Source of the DNA: JAJPHF01 sp035293805 | GTDB lineage: Bacteria; Chloroflexota; UBA6077; JAJPHF01 | NCBI GenBank assembly: GCA_035293805.1 | Contig: DATGMD010000004.1 | Span: 1-64,000, forward strand | Direction: 5' to 3' | Length of the DNA: 64,000 nucleotides | Part shown: piece by piece, positions 24,285 to 32,189 of the stretch | Layout: the number at the start of each line of letters is the position of its first letter | How positions within the stretch are numbered: the first letter of the stretch is position 1 | Translations under genes and position numbers: made by a program | Notes under the pieces: model-generated | What the model saw: the letters and a program-made list of their open reading frames with translations, nothing else | What the model was told of the DNA's origin: nothing | The model's database searches: none

Positions 24285-24555
24285 TCATCGCGGTGACTGC
24301 AGGCATCCCCAGTAAACGAGCGCGCATCCGATGGCGAGGAAGGCTTCGTGGCTGTCGTCGCGGCTGTCCCAGCGGATACGCAAACGGCGGGACCAGTGCA
24401 GGTGAGCGCAGGTCCGGTCCCCGACCCAGCGTTGCGCCAAGGCCGGAGCCGTGCCCGGTCCCGCACCGGGCGATCTTCGGTTTCACGCCCAGAGCCCAGA
24501 CCAGGCGACGGTACGTGTCGTGGCCGTAGCCTCGGCGCGGGCGGCGGTGGCGGCG
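24285..24555 (-). pseudogene. IS5-type transposase C-terminal remnant, frameshifted
   Basis: On the minus strand, one frame gives GYGHDTYRRLVWALGVKPKI and GTGHGSGLG, then a shift by one frame gives QRWVGDRTCAHLHWSRRLRI, DSRDDSHEAFLAIGCALVYW. These are the C-terminal motifs of IS5-family DDE transposases. The N-terminal catalytic part is absent, so the remnant is non-functional. It marks past transposition next to rph. Confidence 0.7.
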
Positions 24556-24606
24556 CGGCCCCCTGGCGCGCTATGCTACCGCTAACGTCGCCGGAGGGGG
24601 ATATGC

Positions 24607-25335
24607 ATGCGGGAGTTCGTCGTCGGCCATAGCTCGGACGTTCACGTCCCCTCGGAGTACTACACGCCGAACGACGACCTGGGTGCCCTACGCCACGTGC
24701 TGTGGACGGCCCAGGCCGCCGCGGTCGACGTGCTGCTCCTGGCCGGCGACATCTTCGATCACAACCGCGTGCCGCTGGAGATGCTCGACCGCACGGCGCG
24801 GCTGCTGGCCGACGCGGCGCTGCCCGTGGTGATCCTGCCGGGCAACCACGATCCCCTCACGCCCGACTCCGTGTATCTCCGCGGCGGCCTGGCCGAGCCC
24901 GACAACGTGTGGGTGCTGGGCGTGTCCGTGGAGCAGGCTGTGGTGTTCCCGGACCTCGACCTGGAGATCTGGGGCCATGCCCACCTGGACTACTCGGACA
25001 TGCGGCCGCTCCGCGACCCGCGCCCGCGCTCGACGCGCTGGCAGATCGCGGCGGCGCACGGCCACTTCGATCCTCTGCCCGCCAACGGCGTGTTCCGCGG
25101 CTCGTGGATCATTCGCCCCGAGGAGATCGCCGCCACCGGCGCGGATTACGTCGCGCTGGGCCACTGGAACCGCCCCTTCCAGGCGGCCGATGGCGCCGTG
25201 CCCGCCTACTACTCGGGCTCGCCGGACTTCGCGGAGAGCATCAACCTGGTACGGTTCACGGCGAACGGTGTGCAGGTAACGCGCGCGCCGCTGCGGACGA
25301 CCGCGCCCGTGGCCGACCGCCCCGCGCTGGTGTAG
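24607..25335 (+). CDS. Calcineurin-like metallophosphoesterase (SbcD/Mre11-like)
   Basis: 242 aa. Metal motifs in order: SSDVH (DxH), LAGDIFDHN (GDxxD), ILPGNHDP (GNHD), AAHGHFD and a final LGHWNRP. The last site is normally GHxH; here the terminal His is Asn. The family includes SbcD DNA repair nucleases and small phosphodiesterases; the capping domain of SbcD and an SbcC neighbour are missing, so a stand-alone phosphoesterase is more likely. ATG 24607 follows GGAGGGGG; a TATGCT -10-like element is 30 bases upstream. Confidence 0.8.
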   Translation: MREFVVGHSSDVHVPSEYYTPNDDLGALRHVLWTAQAAAVDVLLLAGDIFDHNRVPLEMLDRTARLLADAALPVVILPGNHDPLTPDSVYLRGGLAEPDNVWVLGVSVEQAVVFPDLDLEIWGHAHLDYSDMRPLRDPRPRSTRWQIAAAHGHFDPLPANGVFRGSWIIRPEEIAATGADYVALGHWNRPFQAADGAVPAYYSGSPDFAESINLVRFTANGVQVTRAPLRTTAPVADRPALV

Positions 25336-25420
25336 GGTTACTCCCCCCCGCGGCCCCGCGCGGGAGTGCGCTCCGCCCCGCCCTCTGCCCGTGGCCCCTG
25401 GCTCCCGACAGGAGCGCGGC

Positions 25421-25449
25421 TTGCCCCGCCTTTGGGCGCTAGCTATAGT
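25421..25449 (+). promoter_or_regulatory. Promoter upstream of hydroxycinnamoyl-CoA hydratase/lyase
   Basis: TTGCCC (25421-25426), 17-base spacer, TATAGT (25444-25449). About 100 bases before the ATG at 25553. The 25336-25420 stretch before it holds no gene. Confidence 0.4.
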
Positions 25450-25552
25450 GGGCTGTTGCCGCCAGTCCGCCCGTGGCGGGCAGCCGGCCCACGCTGCGGC
25501 AACGGCTCTGACCCCAGGGCGGGCGCAAGGGTTCGCGGTGAGGAGGAGCGCG

Positions 25553-26389
25553 ATGGCTATCGCCGATAAGACCTACCAGACCGTCAAGGTGGAGCGGGAA
25601 GACGGTATCGCCTGGGTCACTCTCAACCGTCCCGAGAAGCGCAATGCGATGAGCCCGCAGCTGCACTTCGAGATGGTGGACGTGCTCACCGAGCTGGAGA
25701 GCGACACCTCGACGAGCGTGCTGGTGCTGACGGGCGCGGGCGAGGCGTGGTGCGCGGGGCAGGACCTGCGCGAGTACTTCCGCGGGCTGGACGACAAGCC
25801 GGCGGAGCGCCGCCGCGCCTCGTGGGCCACGCAGGAGTGGCGCTGGCGGCGGCTGTTCACCTATCCCAAGGTCACGATCGCGATGGTGAACGGCTATACG
25901 TTCGGCGGCGCGTTCACGCAGCTCGTCGCCTGCGACTTCGCCATCGCCGCCGAGGAGGCGACGTTCGGGCTCAGCGAGGTGAACTGGGGCATCTTCCCGG
26001 GCGGGCTGGTGAGCCGCGTGATCGCCGACGCCATGACGTACCGCGACGCCCTGTACTACATCCTGACCGGCGACACCTTCGACGGCAAGCAGGCGGCGGC
26101 GATGAAGCTGGTGAACTTCGCCGTGCCCCGTGCGCAGCTCCGCGACGAGACGGTGAAGCTGGCGCGCAAGCTGCTGAACAAGAACCCGCACACGCTGCGC
26201 GCGGCCAAAGAGGTGTTCAAGACGGCCCGCACGATGGATTACTGGCAGGCCGAGGAGTACATGGCGGCGAAGGCCACCGCGCTGCGCGCGACGGACCCGG
26301 AGAACGGGCGCGAGAAAGGCATCCGCCAGTTCCTCGACGAGAAGCGCTACCGCCCCGGCCTGGGCGAGTACATCCGCGGCGAAGACTGA
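25553..26389 (+). CDS. p-Hydroxycinnamoyl-CoA hydratase/lyase-like crotonase
   Basis: 278 aa crotonase-fold enzyme, close in length and motif to feruloyl-CoA hydratase/lyase (HCHL, Ech), which hydrates and cleaves hydroxycinnamoyl-CoA to a hydroxybenzaldehyde and acetyl-CoA. Shared stretches: TVKVEREDGIAWVTLNRPEK, RNAMSP, LVLTGAGEAWCAGQDLREYF, TIAMVNGYTFGGAF (oxyanion hole), the catalytic Glu in GLSEVNWGIFPGGLVS, and GIRQFLDEKRYRPGL. The active-site tyrosine region of HCHL (EDYLYAK) is EEYMAAK here, so exact substrate is uncertain. ATG follows AGGAGGAG. No feruloyl-CoA synthetase is adjacent. Confidence 0.82.
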   Translation: MAIADKTYQTVKVEREDGIAWVTLNRPEKRNAMSPQLHFEMVDVLTELESDTSTSVLVLTGAGEAWCAGQDLREYFRGLDDKPAERRRASWATQEWRWRRLFTYPKVTIAMVNGYTFGGAFTQLVACDFAIAAEEATFGLSEVNWGIFPGGLVSRVIADAMTYRDALYYILTGDTFDGKQAAAMKLVNFAVPRAQLRDETVKLARKLLNKNPHTLRAAKEVFKTARTMDYWQAEEYMAAKATALRATDPENGREKGIRQFLDEKRYRPGLGEYIRGED

Positions 26390-26956
26390 CCCGCCTGGCG
26401 GTGTCCCCGCGCGCCGCTAGCCAACAGCGGCGCTTGCGGACGTTGAGCCGTCGTGCGCGGTAGGGCGGGGCCAGGGGCGCTGGCCGGATGCCGCGCCCCA
26501 CGCCCCCGCGGCGCCGGCCCGACCGGTCGCTCCGGCTCCGGGACGGGCGCAGGGGCACTCGCCGGATGCCGCGCCACACCCCCGCCACCCGGCCGGAGTT
26601 GGTGCTGTCCTCTATCCTGGCGAAGGCGCGGTAGGGCGGGGGCTCGTCCCCCGCCGCCCGGCCGGCACGCCCGGGCCAACCATCCGGGAAACCGCTCCAG
26701 CAGCAGCAAAAGGCCCGGCCAGCGCGCTGGTTGCTGACCGGGCCTCGTGCTGTGCGGCGCTCACGGTCGCAGGACTGGCGTATCCTCGTAGCGGATCGTC
26801 GGACTGTGTCCTGGTGATACGGCGACTACAGTGAAGCGCAAGCGTGTTTCAGCATCCTCGGCGGATCGTGCCGCTGCGCGTCGCCGCGCGTGAGCCCGCT
26901 GGCTGCCTCTAGCGTACGCCGGGCGGGCGACACTCCGCAAGTAGAGGCGACGCGGG
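26390..26956. other. Gene-free region with direct repeats and a terminator
   Basis: About 570 bases without a convincing gene. A GC-rich unit containing GCCGGATGCCGCGCC occurs at about 26482 and 26560 with similar flanks, and GCGGTAGGGCGGGG appears at about 26458 and 26629. A strong hairpin for the minus-strand gene is listed separately. Confidence 0.5.
26707..26745 (-). terminator. Rho-independent terminator of the Cas6-like gene
   Basis: On the minus strand AGGCCCGGTCAGC pairs with GCTGGCCGGGCCT across CGCG-containing loop sequence, followed by TTTTGCTG. It lies about 210 bases after the Cas6 stop. Confidence 0.6.
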
Positions 26957-28003
26957 TTAGGCGATCTCCACCGCGAATAGGCCGTTGCCCATCGCGGCGT
27001 CTTTGCCCACGTGGACGAGGCTGCCCCACAGCAGCCAGGGGAGCAGCGGCTCGACGTCGCCGTCGAGGACGACCTCGCCGACGAGCCCGCCCATCGGGAG
27101 TTGCCGACCGTGGCGACCGGAGCCCCGAAAGAGGTCGCGCCAGGCGAGCCGCCGCTCGGCCACGTGCACCCGCTCGGCCTGCGCCAGGACAACGGCCGGC
27201 GTAACCCCGGTCGGTCCCGCGCCGTAGCGGTCGCCGAGCGCGTCGAGCCGCTCCAGCAGGCGCGCGAGCAGGCTCCGCAGCGCGAAGGTGTCCGGCTTCA
27301 CGAGCCGTCCGCCCTCGACCAGCCGCGTGGGCGTGCGGAACGTCAGCCGCAGCGCTGGGCGTGCCGTGCCGGACGCGCGCTGCGCTCCAGGTGCCGCGTG
27401 CGGCATAGGGACCGCCGGCCCCGCATCTGGTGCCGCCGCGCCGGCGAACCTCCCGGCGAGGGCGGCGGCCGCGGCGGCGACCTGGGTGGCGTCGACGGGC
27501 AGCGCGGGCGTGGCGACGCCGCCGTCGGCGGCGCGGTAGACGCGCTCTTGCGCGCCGGCCAGGGGGTTCTCGGCCCAGACTTCGGTCAGCCGAAAGCGGC
27601 CGCCGCGCCCGACCCCAAGCCCGCGCTGACCCATCGCCTGTACGCCGAGCAGCGCGTAAGGGAACACGCCGAGCGCCCGACCGAAGGTGGCGAGCGCGAA
27701 CTCGAAGGTCTGGCCGGGCGCGTAGGCCAGGGAAGCGCCGGGCGCGACGCGTCGGACGTATGGGCGCGGCACGTCCCGACCACGAGGGTGGTCGGCGGCG
27801 ACAGGGGCGAGCAGGAAGCAGACCGGACAGCGATCGCTCGTCGGCGGTTGGCCGCAGGCGGAGCCGCCGCCCGCCGCGCAGTACTCGTCGCGCAGCGCGC
27901 CGAACAGGGCGCCGCGCAAGGCCGCGCCCGTCGCCGGGGGCAGCCGCAGCGGGCTGGTGACCTCGGAGCGGAAGCGCAGCAAGTGGACCGCGAGGTCGAA
28001 CAT
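26957..28003 (-). CDS. cas6: Stand-alone Cas6-like RAMP protein
   Basis: 348 aa. Cas6 endoribonucleases cut repeat-containing CRISPR precursor RNA. The C-terminal part GGLVGEVVLDGDVEPLLPWL followed by LWGSLVHVGKDAAMGNGLFA is the RAMP Gly-rich region of PF10040-type Cas6 proteins. The N-terminal half holds four Cys (EYC, SAC, RC, VC, about residues 42-62), a possible zinc site, and a long Ala/Gly/Pro insertion about residues 180-215. ATG 28003 follows GGGGAGCC. No cas gene and no CRISPR array occurs in the window, so its RNA substrate would have to be elsewhere or different. The LysR gene is 66 bases upstream on the same strand. Confidence 0.75.
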   Translation of the reverse strand: MFDLAVHLLRFRSEVTSPLRLPPATGAALRGALFGALRDEYCAAGGGSACGQPPTSDRCPVCFLLAPVAADHPRGRDVPRPYVRRVAPGASLAYAPGQTFEFALATFGRALGVFPYALLGVQAMGQRGLGVGRGGRFRLTEVWAENPLAGAQERVYRAADGGVATPALPVDATQVAAAAAALAGRFAGAAAPDAGPAVPMPHAAPGAQRASGTARPALRLTFRTPTRLVEGGRLVKPDTFALRSLLARLLERLDALGDRYGAGPTGVTPAVVLAQAERVHVAERRLAWRDLFRGSGRHGRQLPMGGLVGEVVLDGDVEPLLPWLLWGSLVHVGKDAAMGNGLFAVEIA

Positions 28004-28069
28004 CCGGCTCCCCTGGCGTGGGGCTCTGCCCGGCGGCCGACAAGGGATAGCGCGGGACTGCCTCGCAGT

Positions 28070-29053
28070 CTACACTGCCGGCGGCGCGGCCAGCGATCCG
28101 GCGAGCGCCGCGCCGTCGTCGGGAGCCAGGTCCGGGACGGCCGCATCGGGTCCCAGCGGGTTGGCGACGCGGAGGAGCTGGAGCAGCGTGTCCGCGATAG
28201 GCGCCAGGCGAGCGCCGTGCGGCGCGATGACGGACAGGGGGCGTCGCAGGTCCACGCCGGGCACCGGCACGGCGACGAGCGCGCCGGCCGCCAGCTCGCG
28301 CAGCACGGTGAGGCGGGGCACCCACGCCACGCCCGCATCGGCCAGCACAGCCTCTTTGAGCGCTTCGGTGCTGCCCAGCTCCATGGCCGTCGCGACGGTC
28401 ACGCCAACCCGAGCCAGCCGCGAATCCACTAGCGCCCGCGTGGCGGAGCCCGGCTCGCGCCTGAGGAAGGGGGCGCCGTGCAGCGCCTCCAGGGGCAGCG
28501 CCGTCTCGCTCGCCCACGGGTGCTCGGGCAGCACGATCAGCACCATCTCGTCCGTGGCGAACGGCTGGACCGCGAGGTCAGCATGGCTCACCGGGACGGC
28601 GACGAGACCAAAAGGCACCTCGCCCGCCTGCACGCAGGCGATCGTCTGGGCGCTCGTGCCCACCGCCACGGCGACGCGCACGTCGGGGTGCGCGCGCGCG
28701 AAGCAGCCCAGTACGGGCGGCAGCAGGTGGTTGGCGATGGTGGTGCTTGCCCCGAGCACCAGCCGTCCGGGTGCCGGTGCGTCGGTGGTGGCGGCGATCT
28801 GCTCCGCGTTGTCGAGAAGGTGGAACACGCGCTCGGCGTACTCGTATAGTTCCGCGCCCTCGTCGGTCAGGTAGACACGTCGGTGGCGCACGGCGAACAG
28901 CGGCGTGCCGTAGTGGCGTTCCAACGCGCGCAGGTGGCCGTGGACGGTGGCCTCCGAAAGCTGAAGGCGCTCGGCGGCGCGCGCGAAGCTGCGCTCGCTC
29001 GCGACCGCGTGGAACGTTTGCAGATGGTCGAGGCTCGCGGGTGAATTCAACAT
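28070..29053 (-). CDS. LysR-family transcriptional regulator
   Basis: 327 aa. N-terminal winged helix-turn-helix (LQTFHAVASERSFARAAERL then QLSEATVHGHLRALERHYGT and PLFAVRHRRVYLTDEG), then the periplasmic-binding-protein-like sensor domain (GRLVLGASTTIANHLLPPVL). ATG 29053 begins the HTH; the M five residues upstream is less likely. A dyad ATTAAGG-ATCA-CCTTAAT lies 25 bases upstream and is a likely autoregulatory site. It precedes the Cas6-like gene in the same direction; there is no divergent target gene close by. Confidence 0.9.
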   Translation of the reverse strand: MLNSPASLDHLQTFHAVASERSFARAAERLQLSEATVHGHLRALERHYGTPLFAVRHRRVYLTDEGAELYEYAERVFHLLDNAEQIAATTDAPAPGRLVLGASTTIANHLLPPVLGCFARAHPDVRVAVAVGTSAQTIACVQAGEVPFGLVAVPVSHADLAVQPFATDEMVLIVLPEHPWASETALPLEALHGAPFLRREPGSATRALVDSRLARVGVTVATAMELGSTEALKEAVLADAGVAWVPRLTVLRELAAGALVAVPVPGVDLRRPLSVIAPHGARLAPIADTLLQLLRVANPLGPDAAVPDLAPDDGAALAGSLAAPPAV

Positions 29054-29078
29054 CGGTCCTGCCACCACGCAGCAGACT

Positions 29079-29096
29079 ATTAAGGATCACCTTAAT
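29079..29096. promoter_or_regulatory. Palindromic LysR operator candidate
   Basis: ATTAAGGATCACCTTAAT, a 7-bp inverted repeat around ATCA, AT-rich in a GC-rich region. It is 26 bases upstream of the LysR start; TTAATGTTAAC follows. The arrangement fits a LysR dimer site. Confidence 0.6.
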
Positions 29097-29256
29097 GTTA
29101 ACATGATCTTGCGCTCGCGGGCACATGCCGCGCCCACAATTGCTCGCAGCCTGCATGAACCCGCGCGGCGACCCCGGCGAGCGGGTTAGGCCGGCGGCTG
29201 GGCATACGCCTCTAGCGCCCCGCACGTTGCGGCAGCGAGCGCCTGCTCGGGGTAGG

Positions 29257-29376
29257 CTAGCGGCCGCCCGCGACGGCGGCCAGCAGCGCCAGCCCGACGA
29301 GCAGCACCACCAGCAGCGTCAGGCAGCCGCAGCAGTTGCAGCAGCCGCCGCGATCCTCGTAGCGCCAGCCGTACAC
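29257..29376 (-). CDS. Small Cys-rich single-pass membrane protein
   Basis: 39 aa. The frame from GTG 29376 reads YGWRYEDRGGCCNCCGC followed by a hydrophobic segment LTLLVVLLVGLALLAAVAGG and a final Arg. Five Cys lie in a short cluster before one transmembrane helix. GGAG and GAGG occur upstream. Its small size and clean membrane segment argue for a real gene; no family is known to me. Could be a lipid- or metal-interacting microprotein. Confidence 0.5.
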   Translation of the reverse strand: MYGWRYEDRGGCCNCCGCLTLLVVLLVGLALLAAVAGGR

Positions 29377-29597
29377 AGCCTCGGGTTCTCCGCGGACGAT
29401 ACTACTTGGGGGCGCGCACTGCGCTCACCGCCTGGCCGGGCCCGCACCCCACCGCGCAGGCCGGGCCGGCGCCAGCATCGCGCCGGCCCGGCCTGCGCTC
29501 TCCCACTCCGCTGACTCCACCGGCGCACGCTCCGACGACACCCGGCGGCGGGGCGACACGGGCCTTCTCAGGAGTAGCCGCTCGTACGGACCGCCGC

Positions 29598-30185
29598 CTA
29601 CCGCGACGGCGCCGAGGGCGGCGGCGGCGCCTGCCAGGTGACGCCCCCGTCGGGGTTGCGGATCACGAGGTTTGGATCGCCGTTGGGATTGAAGCCCACG
29701 CCCACGCGCGGGTGGTTGTTCGGGTCCCAGAAGCCCATGATCGGCTGGCCGTCGTCGGCCAGGCCCAGCGCCACGCGCAGCTTGCCCGCGGCATCGTACA
29801 CCACGATGTTCGCGGCGCCGCTGTCCTCGACGCCCAGGCGCATGCGCAGCGTGCCTTGCGGGTCGACCACCTCGATGCGCTGCGCGCGCACGACCGGGAG
29901 GGCGGGCTGGGCCGCGGCCGTGGCCGGGGCGGCCGCTGGCCCCGGCTCGGTGGGCGCCGCGCCCGCGCCGGGCGCGACTGCTGCCGGCGTGCTCGGCGGC
30001 GTGGGCTCGGCTCCCGGCGCGGCAGGGGCTGACGTCGGCGGGGCCGTCTGCGCCGAGGGGGACGCCTGCTCGGTGCCCTGCGCGGCGTGACTGTACGGCG
30101 GGTAGAGGAGCACGCCGACGGCGAAGGCGACGGCCGCCGAGATGAGCGACGAGACCAGAACTGGCACGAGCACCGCGCGCTGCAT
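29598..30185 (-). CDS. Secreted or membrane-anchored hypothetical protein, paralogue of 5003-5467
   Basis: 195 aa. N-terminal hydrophobic anchor VLVPVLVSSLISAAVAFAVG, an Ala/Pro/Ser/Thr-rich tether (about 30-95), then a beta-rich domain from VVRAQRIEVVDPQGTLRMRL to GGVTWQAP. The domain matches the 5.0-kb gene but is preceded by a longer tether. Asp/Asn-Gly loops (GFNPNGDPNLVIRNPDG) look like short repeats. ATG 30185 follows GGGAGG; a GTG at 30191 is possible. Function unknown, extracytoplasmic. Confidence 0.75.
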   Translation of the reverse strand: MQRAVLVPVLVSSLISAAVAFAVGVLLYPPYSHAAQGTEQASPSAQTAPPTSAPAAPGAEPTPPSTPAAVAPGAGAAPTEPGPAAAPATAAAQPALPVVRAQRIEVVDPQGTLRMRLGVEDSGAANIVVYDAAGKLRVALGLADDGQPIMGFWDPNNHPRVGVGFNPNGDPNLVIRNPDGGVTWQAPPPPSAPSR

Positions 30186-30455
30186 GGACACACCCTCCCT
30201 GACGAATGCTGATCGGCAGCATTATCGGCCCGCCAGCAAGCGGCGTACCAATGCGCCCCCCTGGCGCGGCCCAGGTACGGCGCGGCGCCCGGGAACGTGC
30301 GACCGTCCGCGAACAGCAGCAGTCGGTGGCCGTGGGGTGGCACCAGTTGTGCCGTGTTTGTTACGGGGGATCGCTCGGTGTCGCTACTCGATGCGTGTGC
30401 CGAGGCCGTAAATGGCGTCGGGGCCGACCGAGTCCTTGATGCCGCTCACGCCGGG

Positions 30456-30498
30456 GCGAGCGCCGGGCCGAAGAGGGCGTCGGCGGTGCGCTGGAGCA
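30456..30498 (-). repeat. 43-bp direct repeat, left (arsA 3'-end duplicate)
   Basis: Identical to 31191-31233, which is the 3' end of the arsA-like gene. On the minus strand it still reads LQRTADALFGPALA then stops. It flanks a two-gene module. Confidence 0.8.
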
Positions 30499-30543
30499 CG
30501 GGCACGCTCCGGGGCGACATCCACGGACGCACTTGGCGCAATC

Positions 30544-30801
30544 CTACGCGGAAGCACGCTGCTTGCGCGCGGCTCTACGAGATGGATCGCTGGCGCTGGC
30601 CTGGCGTGCACGTTCCACCAGCTCGGCGCCCTGCGCAATCAGCCTAGAGCGCCGGCCGTTGTCGTAGAGGAGGCCCAGGCTTGCGATGTACTCGGCGTCG
30701 TTGGCAACCGCGACTTTCAACACCATGCTGAGTGCGTCGGCTTCGGTTTCATGAATGCTCAGCAAGTTGCCCGACGCCCCGGACCACAGCTCGAATGCCA
30801 T
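30544..30801 (-). CDS. Small hypothetical protein (paired with the next upstream gene)
   Basis: 85 aa. AFELWSGASGNLLSIHETEA then DALSMVLKVAVANDAEYIAS and NGRRSRLIAQGAELVERARQ, a compact alpha/beta pattern followed by a basic tail, seen in small uncharacterised proteins of Chloroflexota and Actinobacteria. ATG 30801 follows GGAGAG. Starts within the end of the upstream gene (53-base overlap), so both are made together. Located between identical 43-bp direct repeats; GC lower than flanks. Confidence 0.6.
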   Translation of the reverse strand: MAFELWSGASGNLLSIHETEADALSMVLKVAVANDAEYIASLGLLYDNGRRSRLIAQGAELVERARQASASDPSRRAARKQRASA

Positions 30802-31168
30802 GACGTGACTCTCCATTCCTGTTCCCACCGTATACTGGCACCACGGCTACCACCGCGGCAAGCAGTACCTCTGGAGCGCCCCAAATAGTGTGGTGCCCGG
30901 CGCTCAGCGTGCGCTCGATCTGCACCGAGCTTTCCGGATTGATCTCCAGCAGGGCAATGTAACTGCCAAGTACGGGAAGCGCGCGCGCTCGTCGCCTTGC
31001 CTGGGCCTCTGTCGCGAACACGGACCGCCCACTGCGCAGGCGGCGTATCGCCGGCGGGTCCGATGGGGATGCCCGTCCCCGGGCATCATCCGAGAGGAAG
31101 TCATCGACTGTCGGCGGGTTCGTGCGGACGATTCGATAAACTCGACGCGGCGGCGCCGACGCTGCCAT
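30749..31168 (-). CDS. Hypothetical protein of the repeat-bracketed module
   Basis: 139 aa. The central part VYRIVRTNPPTVDDFLSDDA, RSVFATEAQARRRARAL and GSYIALLEINPESSVQIERT resembles small soluble proteins that occur with short partners. There is no membrane segment. It may be a toxin-antitoxin or stress module with the overlapping gene; that is inference from pairing, overlap and the flanking repeats. Start ATG at 31168 lacks a clear ribosome site, so the true start may be a few codons later. Confidence 0.5.
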   Translation of the reverse strand: MAASAPPRRVYRIVRTNPPTVDDFLSDDARGRASPSDPPAIRRLRSGRSVFATEAQARRRARALPVLGSYIALLEINPESSVQIERTLSAGHHTIWGAPEVLLAAVVAVVPVYGGNRNGESRHGIRAVVRGVGQLAEHS

Positions 31169-31174
31169 CCGGCA

Positions 31175-32179
31175 CTACGATTGAGCCGATGCGAGCGCCG
31201 GGCCGAAGAGGGCGTCGGCGGTGCGCTGGAGCATCGGCACGCCGCGCACCTCCGTTTCCCACAGCGGCAGGATAGCCCGCACCTGGCCGTCGAACTGCTC
31301 CCAGATCGTCGCCATGTGCTCGTCCTGCATGGCCACGCGGTTGCGCACGAACGCCGCCGTGTCGGCGCCCACCGTGCGGCGGTCGATCAGCATGTTCACG
31401 ATCACGCCGCCCACGGGAATGCCGAAGTCGTGGAACCACTGGATGAAGCGCGTAATCACCGCGATGGGCAGCGCCTCGGGCAGCGTGACGAAGAAGAACG
31501 CGGTCTTCGTGGCGTCCGTGAGCAGCACCCGCGCGTGCTCCATGCGCTCCTGAAAGCTCACCAGGTAGTCCATCAGCGGGTCCTCCTCCTTCTTCTTCGA
31601 GAAGGAGAGCATCTCCCGCAGCGACCGCGCCTCCTCGCGCGACTTGAGCATCTTGTTGACCCACAGCGAGTAGATCTTCGACATGCCCAACAGCCGCCGC
31701 GCGTTCGCCGTCGGCGCCGTGTCGAACACGTATACGTCGTACTCGTCCTTGAACATGAGGTCGATCATGTTCTCGAACATCGCCGACTCTTCGAACGCCG
31801 GGTTCATCGTCGCCGACTCCACGAACTCGTCGGCCTTCGTGGAGATCTCGGCGAACTTCAGGAACCACTGGATCTTGTCCTTGATGTCCTGTTTCGAGCG
31901 CTCGATGGTTTCATGCGTATCGATCTCGTAGGCCCACAGGTTGGGCACGTCCGCGACGGGCGTGTGGCGCCCGAACACATCTTGACCGAGTAACCCCGAG
32001 AGGCTGTGGACGGGGTTGGTCGAGGCGAGGAGGGTGCGGCGGCCCTGGCGCGCGAACCACAGCGCCGTCACGCCGGCCAGCGCCGTCTTGCCCACGCCGC
32101 CCTTGCCGCCGAAGAAGATGTACTTCAGGCCCGCATGCGCCTGCATGTACTGCGTCATCGACTCGGTGATGTCGGGCAT
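31175..32179 (-). CDS. ArsA/Get3-like ATPase 1
   Basis: 334 aa. Single ATPase unit of the anion-transporting ATPase family. P-loop FFGGKGGVGKTALAG at about residues 22-36, the switch region DTAPTANARRLLG, and an adenine-loop region ALPIAVITRFIQWFHDFGIP. The lack of a second ATPase half and the tandem paralogue suggest a heterodimer. No arsenite pump (ArsB) is near, so targeting of membrane proteins or another transport role is more plausible. It lies 145 bases downstream of the second ATPase; its 3' end is duplicated at 30456-30498. Confidence 0.88.
   Translation of the reverse strand: MPDITESMTQYMQAHAGLKYIFFGGKGGVGKTALAGVTALWFARQGRRTLLASTNPVHSLSGLLGQDVFGRHTPVADVPNLWAYEIDTHETIERSKQDIKDKIQWFLKFAEISTKADEFVESATMNPAFEESAMFENMIDLMFKDEYDVYVFDTAPTANARRLLGMSKIYSLWVNKMLKSREEARSLREMLSFSKKKEEDPLMDYLVSFQERMEHARVLLTDATKTAFFFVTLPEALPIAVITRFIQWFHDFGIPVGGVIVNMLIDRRTVGADTAAFVRNRVAMQDEHMATIWEQFDGQVRAILPLWETEVRGVPMLQRTADALFGPALASAQS
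31191..31233 (-). repeat. 43-bp direct repeat, right (inside arsA 3' end)
   Basis: The parental copy of the repeat at 30456-30498, encoding LQRTADALFGPALA at the end of the ATPase. The two copies bracket about 690 bases with two genes, as an attachment site would. Confidence 0.8.
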
Positions 32180-32189
32180 GCTCGCTCCT

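Noticed and set aside
24607..25335. Complete SbcD of an SbcCD nuclease
   Set aside because: Too short, capping domain missing, and no SbcC gene beside it.
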